Source: Acinetobacter colistiniresistens
Lineage (GTDB): Bacteria > Pseudomonadota > Gammaproteobacteria > Pseudomonadales > Moraxellaceae
DNA length: 64,000 bases
Assembly (NCBI RefSeq): GCF_024582815.1
Contig: NZ_CP102099.1
Location: forward strand, 248,001-312,000
Direction: 5' to 3'
Below are positions 9,881 through 19,340 of the stretch, one piece after another. Numbering within the stretch: the stretch's first letter is position 1; every line of letters begins with the position of its first letter. The position numbers were made by a program, and so were the translations under genes. The notes under the pieces are model-generated. The model worked only from the letters and a program-made list of their open reading frames with translations. It was not told the origin of the DNA and did not search any database.

Positions 9881-10809
9881 TTCTGTTTTCTCAACTGTTC
9901 AATCACCTGCTGCATATCCTCAGGCATTGGCGCTTCAATACTTGGATAATTGGGGATATCCAAACGCATGGCATGTAAGCACAAACGACGTGCTTCCGGA
10001 CCTGTATAGGCCGTGTTATGACCGTATTTATCATCTCCAACCAGAGGATGACCAATACTGAGACCATGCACACGAATCTGGTGAGTACGTCCCGAGAGTG
10101 GTGATGCATGGATCAAAGTTGCTGATTTAAAACGTTCAACGACTTTCCAGTCGGTTTTACTTGGCTTGCCTTCTTTGGTTACACGCACACGACGTTCGCC
10201 ATTGGCCAATTCATAACGCAGTAAAGGCGCATCAATCATCTGCCGGTCTAAACTGACCTGTCCTTTCACAATTGCGGCATAGGTCTTTTGAATTTTATGT
10301 TCACGCAGTAAGTCCTGTAACAGTTTTAAGGTACTACGCTTTTTACTGATCATCACCAGACCCGAAGTATCACGGTCAATACGATGGATCAACTCTAGAT
10401 ACTTTTTGCCTGTGGCTGCACGTAGGGCCTCAATCAGACCATAGGCCACACCACTTCCCCCATGCACGGCAATGCCTGATGGCTTATTGACCACCAGTAA
10501 ACCTTCATCCTCATACACCACACGGCTCAGTAAACTTTGCGCCACATCATCGCTCACGGGTGCAGCCGTTTCATCCTTTTGTTCATAGCGGATTGGGGCC
10601 ACCCGAATCTGGTCACCAATATTCAAACGGGTTTCTGCTTTTATTCTTTTTTTGTTTACGCGTACTTGTCCTTCACGAATCAAACGATAGATTCGACTCT
10701 TCGGTACACCTTTTAATCGGGTGAATAAAAAATTGTCTATTCGCTGCCCGTCTTGATGCTCATCCACGTCAAACCAAGTGACACTTTGCCATTGTTGTGT
10801 AGAATTCAT
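9877..10809 (-). CDS. rluC: 23S rRNA pseudouridine synthase RluC
   Basis: The 310-residue enzyme has an N-terminal S4 RNA-binding domain (about residues 22-80, with KSRIYRLIREGQVRVNKKR) followed by the RluA-type catalytic domain. The catalytic aspartate is D145 in HRIDRDTSG. It makes pseudouridines in 23S rRNA (955/2504/2580 in E. coli). It is divergent from rne, an arrangement familiar from gamma-proteobacteria. The HAD gene overlaps its 3' end. Confidence 0.93.
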   Translation of the reverse strand: MNSTQQWQSVTWFDVDEHQDGQRIDNFLFTRLKGVPKSRIYRLIREGQVRVNKKRIKAETRLNIGDQIRVAPIRYEQKDETAAPVSDDVAQSLLSRVVYEDEGLLVVNKPSGIAVHGGSGVAYGLIEALRAATGKKYLELIHRIDRDTSGLVMISKKRSTLKLLQDLLREHKIQKTYAAIVKGQVSLDRQMIDAPLLRYELANGERRVRVTKEGKPSKTDWKVVERFKSATLIHASPLSGRTHQIRVHGLSIGHPLVGDDKYGHNTAYTGPEARRLCLHAMRLDIPNYPSIEAPMPEDMQQVIEQLRKQK

Positions 10810-11598
10810 ACGCTCGATTTATCCAAGATTTGCTAAATATGATTAAAAAATGATCATTTAGCTAAGTTATTTCACAAGAAACCTAAACTTAGCCCATAGG
10901 CAGATGCTGCAAGGTTTGATATATTCAGCGCACGGATACCGCCGTAAGTGAGCATCAAATCAGAAATTTTATTTAGATAAAATTTTAAATCGATGAGATA
11001 TTCACCCACAACTCGGATAGGTCCTAAAGAATTATGCCGACGCCGAAGGCTTATTATATCGGCAAAATGGCAAACTGTTGCGTTTAATTGTGCATCAGCA
11101 CATACAGTTTGTTCAGAAAAAATATGTCGCCAGCAATTTGCTGGTTATTAAACGTAAACTGATCCACATCAGACAATTTGCTCCCTGATGTCGCATTCAG
11201 GCTAAAGCGTTGATGCATTGGAACTGCCAAGCAGAGATACGATGATCATTCCGTATCAAGACTTCCAGATGGATCGACTTCAATGCTTAATGACAGTGAA
11301 AGTCACCATCCAATGCACCGCTCACCCGCCAGTGAAGCGTACAGGAAACTTTGATTATGTCGGATCTAGTGATATTTCACAGATGTAAGACATGCCATGA
11401 AATATCAACAGATTCAAGATTGAAGCAATATTGCTGACATCGAAATAACCGAATCAAAACCCCAGCTGGATATTTACAGCCAGTGGTCTTAGAACTTCCT
11501 ACACAAAGTTGCTTCTGAGTCTTGATCGCGCCAATTTGATGTTTGCTCAACAATATTGGGCTGATTGTTTGTGTGCATCACTATTAGGTGTCACACCC
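10810..11598 (+). promoter_or_regulatory. Long structured upstream/leader region of rne
   Basis: This 789-bp divergent region between rluC and rne holds no supported ORF but several strong inverted repeats: CCAGCAATTTGCTGG at 11130-11144, a 10-bp stem TGATATTTCA/TGAAATATCA at 11370-11407 with an 18-nt loop, and the palindrome AGCAATATTGCT at 11424-11435. In E. coli, RNase E represses its own mRNA through a long 5' UTR hairpin; a similar role here is inferred. The exact promoters were not located. Confidence 0.55.
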
Positions 11599-14500
11599 AT
11601 GAAACGTATGTTGATTAATGCAACCCACGCCGAAGAAGTTCGCGTTGCACTTATCACTGGTAATCGTCTTTACGATTTTGATTTAGAAAATCGTACACGC
11701 GAACAAAAAAAATCAAATATTTATAAAGGTCATGTCACTCGCGTTGAGCCATCTCTAGAGGCGGTTTTCGTTGAGTACGGCGCACAGCGTCAAGGCTTTT
11801 TATCAATGCGAGAAATTGCAAACTCGTACTTCAAAGCTGACCCTCGTCAAACTTCAAACATCCGTGAACTCATTACTGAAGGTACTGAATTACTGGTTCA
11901 AGTTGAAAAAGAAGAACGTGGCAACAAAGGCGCTGCGCTTTCTACTTTCATTTCACTTGCTGGTCGTTACTTGGTTCTCATGCCAAATAATCCGAAAGGT
12001 GGCGGTATCAGCCGTCAGATTTCAGGTTCAGTACGTGAAGAACTGAAAGAAATTTTAGCCTCTTTAAATGTACCGCGTGGCATGAGCGTGATCGTTCGTA
12101 CCGCAGGGATTGGCCGTACTCAAGAAGAACTACAACTCGACTTGCAACACTTACTTGACCTTTGGGCACAAATCCAAGGTTCAGCAAGCTCTGGCCCATC
12201 GCCAATGTTGGTACATCAAGAAGCAGGTGTAGTGACACGTGCGATCCGTGATTATTTACGTGATGATGTGGCTGAAATCCTGATTGATAGCGAACAAGCC
12301 TATAACGAAGCGTACAATTTCGTAAAAGCCGTGATGCCGCGTCAACTGGACAAGTTAAAAACCTATACCTTGAATGAGCCTCTATTTGCTCACTTTGGGA
12401 TTGAAAGCCAAATCCAGACCGCTTATGAACGTGAAGTTAAACTTCCATCTGGTGGTTCAATCGTGATCGACCAAACCGAAGCTTTGGTTTCAATCGATAT
12501 TAACTCAGCGAAATCAACCCGTGGTCACGATGTTGAAGAAACTGCGTTAAACACCAACTTAGAAGCAGCCGAAGAAATCGCGCGTCAACTGCGTTTACGT
12601 GATATCGGCGGTTTGGTGGTGATCGATTTTATCGACATGACCAAAGACCGTAACCAACGTATGGTTGAAGCGAAATTACGTGAAGCGACACAAAGCGATC
12701 GCGCACGTATTCAGTTCGGCCAATTATCACGTTTTGGTTTGATGGAAATGAGCCGTCAACGTTTACGTCCTTCTTTAGAAGAAGCGACTGGTTACGTTTG
12801 CCCACGCTGTCATGGTACGGGTATGGTGCGTGACTTACGTTCGTTGTCACTTTCAATCATGCGTAAGGTTGAAGAAATTGCTTTACGTGAACGCCAAGGT
12901 GAAGTTCAAGTTGAAGTGCCTGTTGAAATCGCAGCATTCTTATTGAATGAAAAGCGTCACAGCCTAGTGTACTTGGAGCAGACTTCAAATGTTCGTGTGA
13001 CGGTCTTACCGCATCCGCACCTTGAAACACCACACTACCAAATCCAGTTCAATCCAGATGGTTTTGCACCTTCAAGTTATGAACGTACTGAAGCTACCCG
13101 CTCTAGCGAAAAAGAATTGGGTTATGAATCTTCAGACTGGCATTTGGAAGATGCAGAGCATCACCATGCACCTGCTGCGCAAAACCAAGCTGCTGCACCA
13201 CAGAAGAAAGCGGCACAAAATGCGGCAGCACCAGCAAAACAAGCTCAACAGGCTGTTGCGCAAAAGTCAGCAAGTCCTTGTGCATGGTTAGAAAACCTGT
13301 TTGTTCAAAAGCAAGCGCAAACCACAGATCAATCTCGTTCGGCACAGAATGCGGCAGCTGCAATTGAGCAAATGGTTAATAATGGCGCAGTGAGCCGTGG
13401 CCAGTTTGGTCAGGTGAACGTACCTGTTGTTCCTGAAACTGCTGCACCAGCGGCAAACAATGCCTATATTTCACAGAATCCTGTGAAACAGGAAACGCGT
13501 GAGCAGTTTGAGAAAGACGAAAAACCACATCGTCCGAATCAAAACCAGAAGAAGCGTAAGCACAAAGAGCAACGTGAACAACACGCACATGCACATGCAC
13601 ATGCACATGAACAACAAAACCAAGTGCATGAAGAAGTGGTTCAGTTGTCACGTCAGGAACAGCGCCAAGAGCAACGTGAACTGAAACGTCAACAAAAACG
13701 TCATCAGTCGCAAGAGCCTCAAAACCAGCAACAGCATCATGATGCAGCTCAAGGCAATGAGAATGCGCCATTGCCACGTCGTGATCGTAATCAACAACGT
13801 CCAAATCGCCCAAATCGTCATCGCGATCAAAGCGTGTTAAACGAAGCTCCTGCTACCACTGAAGCACCAGCGAATCCACAACAAGTCAAAGTGGATGTGG
13901 TGGATGCACCTCGTGCAGAACCGATGAACACGGCATTAATCGTGAACATTGACCAAGGTCAAAGTGAGATTGTTGCACTGAATCCACAACAAGCTACTAC
14001 ACCTAAAGCAAAGGCTGAGGTTGCCCCTGCTGTTGTTGAAAAAGCTGAAACAAAACCTGTTGCACATGCAGAACCTGTCGTTGCGAAAGAAGCACCAGCT
14101 GCGGTCGCAGAAGACGCGGTTCAAGCACCCGTAAAACGTGCCAGCAATGATCCGCGTTCGCGTCGTCGTCAACGTGGTGCTCAAGCATCTCAGAAAGCCG
14201 CTGCACCAAAAGTTGCACCATCGCAAATTCCAGCGTTGGGTCAATACACACTAGGTAGCTTGATTCGTCATGTCTATGGTGAAGACTGTACCATCTTGAT
14301 TGAGCAGTTTGGTTTAATCACGACGTTTAACCGTGCCCTACAAAAGTTTGCTGAGCAATATGCAAGCACTCTCGCTGTAGAAACAACGGTTGCAGAAGAA
14401 AAGCGTCCTGTAACACGTGATGCTGAACTTCCAAGCAAAAAAGTAACCGAAGAGGCTGAACCAGCGCCTGTGTTAGCATTAACACCGCCTGAAGCAGCAA

Positions 14501-14958
14501 GCATTCGTGTTGCCAATGACCCACGTGAACGTCGTCGCTTGGCAAAACTTGCAGCTGAACAAGCAAAAGAAGCTCACATTGCCTCGACTGCTGCTCCAGC
14601 GGCGGCTGAAAGCACAGAACCGAAAGAAGAAGTGAAGAAAGTCGAAGCTGTCGTTGCAGAAGAAACTATCGCTGTAGCACCAGAACAACAGCCATTGGAA
14701 CTGGCCAATACAGATGCTGCTCCAGCAGAAGTACCGCCAGTTGAAACGGTTGAACCTGCTGTGCTTGCTGAAGTTGAGCCTGTTGTCGAAGCAGCAGCTG
14801 AAGCCGTTGAAACAGATCAAGCTGTAGAAAAAGCAGAATCTGTTGCAACCGAGGCAGATTCGGAAGATGAAGCAGCGAAAGCGGAAAAAGAGAAATCGAG
14901 CCGCCCTCGCCGTCCGCGTGGCCGTCCACCGAAAAAAGCAACAGCCAGCAATGAGTAA
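11599..14958 (+). CDS. rne: Ribonuclease E
   Basis: The 1119-residue endoribonuclease is the degradosome scaffold. It starts [19 protein letters not shown]; this ATG is chosen over a 30-codon upstream extension by family alignment. The S1 RNA-binding domain covers about residues 35-120. DNase I-like catalytic acids lie in [10 protein letters not shown] and [10 protein letters not shown], and the Zn-link CPRCHG is near residue 400. From about 510 the protein is a long disordered tail rich in Gln, Ala, Glu, Pro and Arg, including an (Ala-His)4 run coded by GCACAT repeats, arginine-rich RNA-binding patches and two DPRxRRR motifs. It initiates mRNA decay and rRNA/tRNA maturation at the inner membrane. 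A terminator follows. Confidence 0.96.
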   Translation: MKRMLINATHAEEVRVALITGNRLYDFDLENRTREQKKSNIYKGHVTRVEPSLEAVFVEYGAQRQGFLSMREIANSYFKADPRQTSNIRELITEGTELLVQVEKEERGNKGAALSTFISLAGRYLVLMPNNPKGGGISRQISGSVREELKEILASLNVPRGMSVIVRTAGIGRTQEELQLDLQHLLDLWAQIQGSASSGPSPMLVHQEAGVVTRAIRDYLRDDVAEILIDSEQAYNEAYNFVKAVMPRQLDKLKTYTLNEPLFAHFGIESQIQTAYEREVKLPSGGSIVIDQTEALVSIDINSAKSTRGHDVEETALNTNLEAAEEIARQLRLRDIGGLVVIDFIDMTKDRNQRMVEAKLREATQSDRARIQFGQLSRFGLMEMSRQRLRPSLEEATGYVCPRCHGTGMVRDLRSLSLSIMRKVEEIALRERQGEVQVEVPVEIAAFLLNEKRHSLVYLEQTSNVRVTVLPHPHLETPHYQIQFNPDGFAPSSYERTEATRSSEKELGYESSDWHLEDAEHHHAPAAQNQAAAPQKKAAQNAAAPAKQAQQAVAQKSASPCAWLENLFVQKQAQTTDQSRSAQNAAAAIEQMVNNGAVSRGQFGQVNVPVVPETAAPAANNAYISQNPVKQETREQFEKDEKPHRPNQNQKKRKHKEQREQHAHAHAHAHEQQNQVHEEVVQLSRQEQRQEQRELKRQQKRHQSQEPQNQQQHHDAAQGNENAPLPRRDRNQQRPNRPNRHRDQSVLNEAPATTEAPANPQQVKVDVVDAPRAEPMNTALIVNIDQGQSEIVALNPQQATTPKAKAEVAPAVVEKAETKPVAHAEPVVAKEAPAAVAEDAVQAPVKRASNDPRSRRRQRGAQASQKAAAPKVAPSQIPALGQYTLGSLIRHVYGEDCTILIEQFGLITTFNRALQKFAEQYASTLAVETTVAEEKRPVTRDAELPSKKVTEEAEPAPVLALTPPEAASIRVANDPRERRRLAKLAAEQAKEAHIASTAAPAAAESTEPKEEVKKVEAVVAEETIAVAPEQQPLELANTDAAPAEVPPVETVEPAVLAEVEPVVEAAAEAVETDQAVEKAESVATEADSEDEAAKAEKEKSSRPRRPRGRPPKKATASNE
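13585..13608 (+). repeat. Hexanucleotide microsatellite in rne
   Basis: Four perfect tandem GCACAT units code for alternating Ala and His in the RNase E tail. Unit gain or loss keeps the frame. Confidence 0.9.
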
Positions 14959-14984
14959 TTTGCTAAATTGCACTCAATAAGGCT

Positions 14985-15016
14985 AAGCCTAGTCATTTCG
15001 GTGACTAGGCTTTTTT
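14985..15016 (+). terminator. Terminator after rne
   Basis: AAGCCTAGTCA and TGACTAGGCTT form a stem with a small loop followed by a run of T. Confidence 0.9.
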
Positions 15017-15148
15017 GTTATTTTGTCAAATTAGGTTGATTGCTCTAGGGACTTACCATTACAAAACAGCATCAACGACAATGGTGTGAATGGTTGTGTT
15101 CTTACGGATAGCCATTTTTGGATTGATCGAAAAATAAACAGGATTGAT

Positions 15149-16990
15149 ATGAGCCAGACTACGCAGACCGATATTATTACCCTTGGTGATGTCGCTACTC
15201 GACTTCCAAACTTCATCACTAAAGTACCTCATATCCTTAATGGTCTTAAACAGGCATATTTACGAACGCCATCTTCTCCCGCAGGTCTAGGGATTGCCTT
15301 TGAAAAAGCAGTCAAGCGCAACCCTCAAGGCATCGCACTGTTATTTGAAGATCAAAGTTACAGTTACCAGGCGCTAAATGAATGGGCAAACCAGATTGCA
15401 CATTACTATTTGTCACTCGGTGCGAAAAAAGGTGATGTGATTGCGGTGATGGTTGAAAACCGTCCTGAACTGATCGCCAGCATTGTTGCTTTAGCAAAAA
15501 TCGGGGTAACCATTGCCCTCGTCAATACTTCTCAGGTGGGTAAAGTTCTCGCACATAGCATAAACTTGGTCAATCCGATTGCTGTGATTGCCGGTGAAGA
15601 AGTGCGTGCCGCCATTGATGAAGCACGTCAAGATTTAAAAGTTGCCCAAGATCGTTTTCACTGGTTTGCCGATCAGGAAACCCGTAAAAATGCAGGTACA
15701 GCACCAGAAGGCTACGTCAATCTAGCGCTACAAATTGACCAGTTTCCGAAATTTAATCCATCGACCACACGTACCGTAACCGGTAAAGATGGCTTGTTCT
15801 ATATCTACACCTCAGGCACCACGGGTTTGCCAAAAGCCGTGATTTTTACCCACAGTCGCTGGACACTTGCTTATGGCACCTATGGCCATATCCTGAACTT
15901 AGGTAAAGATGATGTGATGTACGTGACCCTACCGCTCTATCACGCAACTGGTGTGGTGGTGTGCTGGTGTGGTGTCATTGCCGGCAGTTCAACCTTGGCG
16001 GTACGTCGTAAATATTCAACCAGTGCGTTCTGGAAAGACGTACAGAAGTTTAATGCTTCTGCGATTGGTTATGTAGGTGAGCTCTGCCGTTACTTAATCG
16101 ATGCACCAGCAACTGAACAAGATCGTGCCCATCGTGTCACCAAAATGATTGGTAATGGCATGCGTCCAAATATTTGGAGCAAGTTCAAAGAACGCTTTGG
16201 TGTCGAAGAAGTACTCGAACTGTATGCTTCAAGTGAAGGAAATGTAGGCTTTAGCAATATCTTCAACTTTGACAATACGGTTGGCTTCTCTCCAACCCCG
16301 TATGCCATCGTTGAATTTGATAAAGAAAAGAATGAGCCAGTCCGTGACAAGAAAGGCTATTGCAAGAAAGTGAAAACCGGTGAAGTCGGCTTACTTATTG
16401 GTAAAATCACCAGCCGCTCTCCATTTGATGGCTATACCGACCCTGAGAAGAACAAATCTGTGATCTTGAAAGATGTCTTTACTCAAGGTGACTCATACTT
16501 CAACACTGGTGACTTGGTTCGCGACATCGGTTTCCGTCATGCCCAGTTTGTGGATCGCTTAGGTGATACCTTCCGCTGGAAAGGTGAAAACGTTTCGACC
16601 ACCGAAGTTGAAAACATGGTCTGCGAATATGAAAAAATCGCTGAAGCCGTGGTCTACGGTGTTGAAATTCCAAATACCAATGGCCGTGCTGGTATGGCCG
16701 CGATTACCTTGGTCGACGGTGCAGAACTCAATGATGCGGATTTAAGCGAAATGGTCAACGTATTCAAGAAATGCTTGCCCTCTTACGCAATTCCAGTGTT
16801 CCTACGTGTTCAAGAAAAAGTCGAAACCACAGGTACATTTAAATATCAGAAAAATAAACTGAAAGAAGATTCGTTTAATCCAGACAAAACTTCTGAACGT
16901 TTGCTGGTTTTATTACCAGGTGCAAATCGCTATTCTGATGTAAATGCTGAGATATTTGACAATATTCAAAGCTATCAGTACCGTTTTTAG
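15149..16990 (+). CDS. Long-chain acyl-CoA synthetase, FATP/SLC27-like
   Basis: The 613-residue AMP-forming ligase activates fatty acids to acyl-CoA. The ATP/AMP signature YIYTSGTTGLPKAVIFTHSR lies near residues 215-235. YASSEGNVGF and the hinge region GDTFRWKGENVSTTEVE are those of the very-long-chain/fatty-acid-transport-protein branch, not classic FadD. The ATG at 15149 is chosen for the AGGA 6 bp upstream; an in-frame ATG 21 codons earlier lacks one. It is likely a peripheral membrane or cytoplasmic enzyme. It stands alone after the rne terminator. Confidence 0.9.
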   Translation: MSQTTQTDIITLGDVATRLPNFITKVPHILNGLKQAYLRTPSSPAGLGIAFEKAVKRNPQGIALLFEDQSYSYQALNEWANQIAHYYLSLGAKKGDVIAVMVENRPELIASIVALAKIGVTIALVNTSQVGKVLAHSINLVNPIAVIAGEEVRAAIDEARQDLKVAQDRFHWFADQETRKNAGTAPEGYVNLALQIDQFPKFNPSTTRTVTGKDGLFYIYTSGTTGLPKAVIFTHSRWTLAYGTYGHILNLGKDDVMYVTLPLYHATGVVVCWCGVIAGSSTLAVRRKYSTSAFWKDVQKFNASAIGYVGELCRYLIDAPATEQDRAHRVTKMIGNGMRPNIWSKFKERFGVEEVLELYASSEGNVGFSNIFNFDNTVGFSPTPYAIVEFDKEKNEPVRDKKGYCKKVKTGEVGLLIGKITSRSPFDGYTDPEKNKSVILKDVFTQGDSYFNTGDLVRDIGFRHAQFVDRLGDTFRWKGENVSTTEVENMVCEYEKIAEAVVYGVEIPNTNGRAGMAAITLVDGAELNDADLSEMVNVFKKCLPSYAIPVFLRVQEKVETTGTFKYQKNKLKEDSFNPDKTSERLLVLLPGANRYSDVNAEIFDNIQSYQYRF

Positions 16991-17164
16991 TTTATTTTTT
17001 AGCTAAACAAGAGGAAATCGTGCTTTTTATAAACAATCATGCAGATGTTTTTAAATTTCCTCTTGTGTTAGCTGAATAAGTTGCTAGAATACGCAACATC
17101 AAAACGAAGACGCATTTAGAACCAATTAGTTTCTGTTGCGTAGCATGTTTAAACACTTGCTTAT

Positions 17165-17240
17165 GGGTCGTTAGCTCAGCTGGTAGAGCAGCGGACTTTT
17201 AATCCGTTGGTCCCGCGTTCGAATCGCGGACGACCCACCA
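17165..17240 (+). tRNA. tRNA-Lys (UUU), copy 1
   Basis: A 76-nt cloverleaf starts GGGTCGT and ends ACGACCCACCA, with CCA encoded. The D-loop TTAGCTCAGCTGGTAGAGCA, the anticodon loop CTTTTAA (anticodon TTT) and the T-arm GTTCGAATC are all canonical. It is identical to the copy 116 bp downstream. Confidence 0.98.
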
Positions 17241-17325
17241 TCTTATGTTTTGATCTTCCTGAAAAGGATTGATAACCGAAAGTTATCAAGATTTGTAAGA
17301 CTACGCGCTTTGCTTGTCTTGCAAT

Positions 17326-17350
17326 AATTTTAGAGTGTTACTCTAAAATT
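17326..17350 (+). repeat. Inverted repeat in the spacer between the tRNA-Lys genes
   Basis: AATTTTAGAGT and ACTCTAAAATT form a perfect 11-bp stem with a 3-nt loop just before the second tRNA. It lacks a T tract, so it is more likely a processing or stabilising hairpin of the tRNA precursor than a terminator. Confidence 0.6.
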
Positions 17351-17356
17351 CTTTCA

Positions 17357-17432
17357 GGGTCGTTAGCTCAGCTGGTAGAGCAGCGGACTTTTAATCCGTT
17401 GGTCCCGCGTTCGAATCGCGGACGACCCACCA
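17357..17432 (+). tRNA. tRNA-Lys (UUU), copy 2
   Basis: This 76-nt tRNA is identical to the first copy, including the encoded CCA. The two are probably one transcript ending at the terminator just downstream. Confidence 0.98.
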
Positions 17433-17438
17433 AATTCT

Positions 17439-17471
17439 AAAAAGCCTCATCTTAGTTGATGAGGCTTTTTT
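17439..17471 (+). terminator. Terminator of the tRNA-Lys pair
   Basis: AAAAGCCTCAT and ATGAGGCTTTT form a stem with a CTTAGTTG-type loop and a run of T, 6 bp after the second tRNA. Confidence 0.9.
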
Positions 17472-17557
17472 ATTGTCTACTTAATTTCTTTCAGAAAAAT
17501 GACTATAGCATTTCAATCGCCTGAAGCATCCATGCTGCAAGCATCACGATAGTTTAA

Positions 17558-18712
17558 TTATAGAAATTCTTCTAAAACCGAATTTAAAAAGATATGCCCC
17601 TGCTCGGTACAGGCGATCCGACTCGGATCAGCAAGCAATAATTTTTTCTGGCGTAATGGTTTAAGCCGTGCTTCCAACTCACTCAAATCCAATCCGGTAC
17701 GCTGGGTATAAAGTTCAGCAGCAACGCCTTGATTTAAGCGCAATGCATTCATCATAAATTCAAAGGGCAATTCATCTGTCTCGATACGCTTCATTTGCAC
17801 ATGTTCCGCAGGCACTTTGGCTAAATAATCCTTCGGCAAGCGGGTTTTCTGAAAACGATAAACGCCATCTGGTCGGGTAACTTTGCCATGAGCACCTGCA
17901 CCAATCGCCAAATAATCTCCAAATTCCCAATAATTTACATTATGTGCTGATGGCTTTTCCTTACGCCACGCTGAAACTTCATAATTCACATAACCATTGG
18001 CTTTTAAATAGGTCTCACCTTGCGCCTGAATATGCTCCAAAATTTCATCTTGTGGCAATACAGGTTGAGTACGGAAAAAAACGGTATTCGGCTCAATGGT
18101 AAGTTGATACCAGCTAATATGCGTTGCACCCTGCTCCACAGCCAATCTAAGATCCGTTAACGCCTGTTGTTCTGTCTGTTGGGGCAAGCCATGCATGAGA
18201 TCGACATTTACGCGCTCAAAGCCAGCCTGACGCGCCTGTTGAATGGCATCCAGTGCATTATTGGCTGAGTGGATACGACCGAGTCGCTGTAAATGTTCAG
18301 GATCAAAACTTTGTACCCCCAGCGATAAACGATTAATGCCCACCGCTAGATAATCGGCAAATGGATCATGTTCCACCGTACCCGGATTGGCTTCCAAGGT
18401 AATTTCACAATCGGTTTCAAAGTCTAAACGAGCTTTAAGTTGATCAAACAGCCATTGATAACCTTGCGCAGAAATCAGTGACGGCGTCCCCCCACCAATA
18501 AATACACTATGAATGGCTCGACCTTGTGCCATTTCAATCTGCGTCTCAAAGTCAGCCACCAACGCAGCCAAATATTGCTGCTCCAGATCTATCGACAATT
18601 GTCCATCGGGAACAGCGTGCGAATTGAAGTCACAATAAGGACATTTACGTACGCACCATGGCATGTGGATATACAAGGACAGTGGGATATTTGCAGGATT
18701 TAACAGACTCAA
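17558..18712 (-). CDS. hemW: Radical SAM heme chaperone HemW
   Basis: The 384-residue protein has the HemN/HemW-type cluster motif CVRKCPYC at residues 20-27, followed by DFNSH and the FIGGGTPSL SAM-binding region. The short length and missing HemN N-terminal extension fit HemW (a heme-trafficking chaperone) rather than the oxygen-independent coproporphyrinogen oxidase it was once named after. The C-terminal domain includes the NALRLNQG and GHIFLNSVLEEFL segments usual for the family. It is a single gene on the minus strand facing away from the DMT transporter gene. Confidence 0.92.
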   Translation of the reverse strand: MSLLNPANIPLSLYIHMPWCVRKCPYCDFNSHAVPDGQLSIDLEQQYLAALVADFETQIEMAQGRAIHSVFIGGGTPSLISAQGYQWLFDQLKARLDFETDCEITLEANPGTVEHDPFADYLAVGINRLSLGVQSFDPEHLQRLGRIHSANNALDAIQQARQAGFERVNVDLMHGLPQQTEQQALTDLRLAVEQGATHISWYQLTIEPNTVFFRTQPVLPQDEILEHIQAQGETYLKANGYVNYEVSAWRKEKPSAHNVNYWEFGDYLAIGAGAHGKVTRPDGVYRFQKTRLPKDYLAKVPAEHVQMKRIETDELPFEFMMNALRLNQGVAAELYTQRTGLDLSELEARLKPLRQKKLLLADPSRIACTEQGHIFLNSVLEEFL

Positions 18713-18851
18713 GATACAAGCTCAATGAAAGAACTTAATCATTTTAACATGACTCGACTCGGCACGGTTGCAGCTTCAATATTGCATACGGCTTATCATC
18801 TCGGGTTTATTCAGTTAGACTGAAAGCATAAAGAACAATTAGACCGATAAT

Positions 18852-19313
18852 ATGATGAAAATTTCCAGCCAGTTGCTATTGATTCTGCCCCTTGCTTTAG
18901 GGATCGGGATTGCAATGGCTTTTCAGACGGCAATCAATGCACAACTTCGCGAATATCTGAATTCTCCGCTACAAGCCGCCTTACTTTCTTTTTTTATTGG
19001 CACCCTGATTCTGGCCCTTCTGGTTTATTTTCAAACTGCAAGTAAACCTAGTTTAACGGAACTTTCACAGATCCCCTGGTTTCTCTGGCTGGGTGGCTGC
19101 CTCGGAGTTTATGCAATCAGCATGAGCATTTATACTGCACCCAAACTCGGATTTTTAACCTTCTCGGGTTTGGTTATTTTTGGACAGTTGGTGATTTCCA
19201 TGTTCATTGATCACTTTGGCTGGTTAGGTACTGAAAAAACACCGATTAACTGGCAACGCCTGTTGGGCAGTATTGTGATTTTTATTGGTGTTTTACTCAC
19301 ACTACAACGCTAA
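18852..19313 (+). CDS. DMT-family (DUF606/YdcZ-type) membrane protein
   Basis: The 153 residues form about five hydrophobic helices beginning at residue 6, with the inward motif LGIGIAMAFQTAINAQLREYL typical of DUF606 small-drug/metabolite-transporter-like proteins. The substrate is unknown. It lies 27 bp upstream of the MATE gene on the same strand, so the two are probably one operon. The start is ATG at 18852 or the next codon (ATGATG). Confidence 0.82.
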   Translation: MMKISSQLLLILPLALGIGIAMAFQTAINAQLREYLNSPLQAALLSFFIGTLILALLVYFQTASKPSLTELSQIPWFLWLGGCLGVYAISMSIYTAPKLGFLTFSGLVIFGQLVISMFIDHFGWLGTEKTPINWQRLLGSIVIFIGVLLTLQR

Positions 19314-19340
19314 TCCCCCATTTTAATAAGAGTATTTTTT

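Noticed and set aside
13585..13608. CRISPR-like short repeats
   Set aside because: These are contiguous 6-bp coding repeats without spacers. No CRISPR array or cas gene was seen in the window.
14479..14973. Long minus-strand open frames (also 13376-13813 and 13936-14251) opposite the rne tail
   Set aside because: The repetitive Ala/Glu/Gln codons of the RNase E tail leave the other strand open by composition. The products are low-complexity (Cys/Phe or Val/His-rich) with no start signals.
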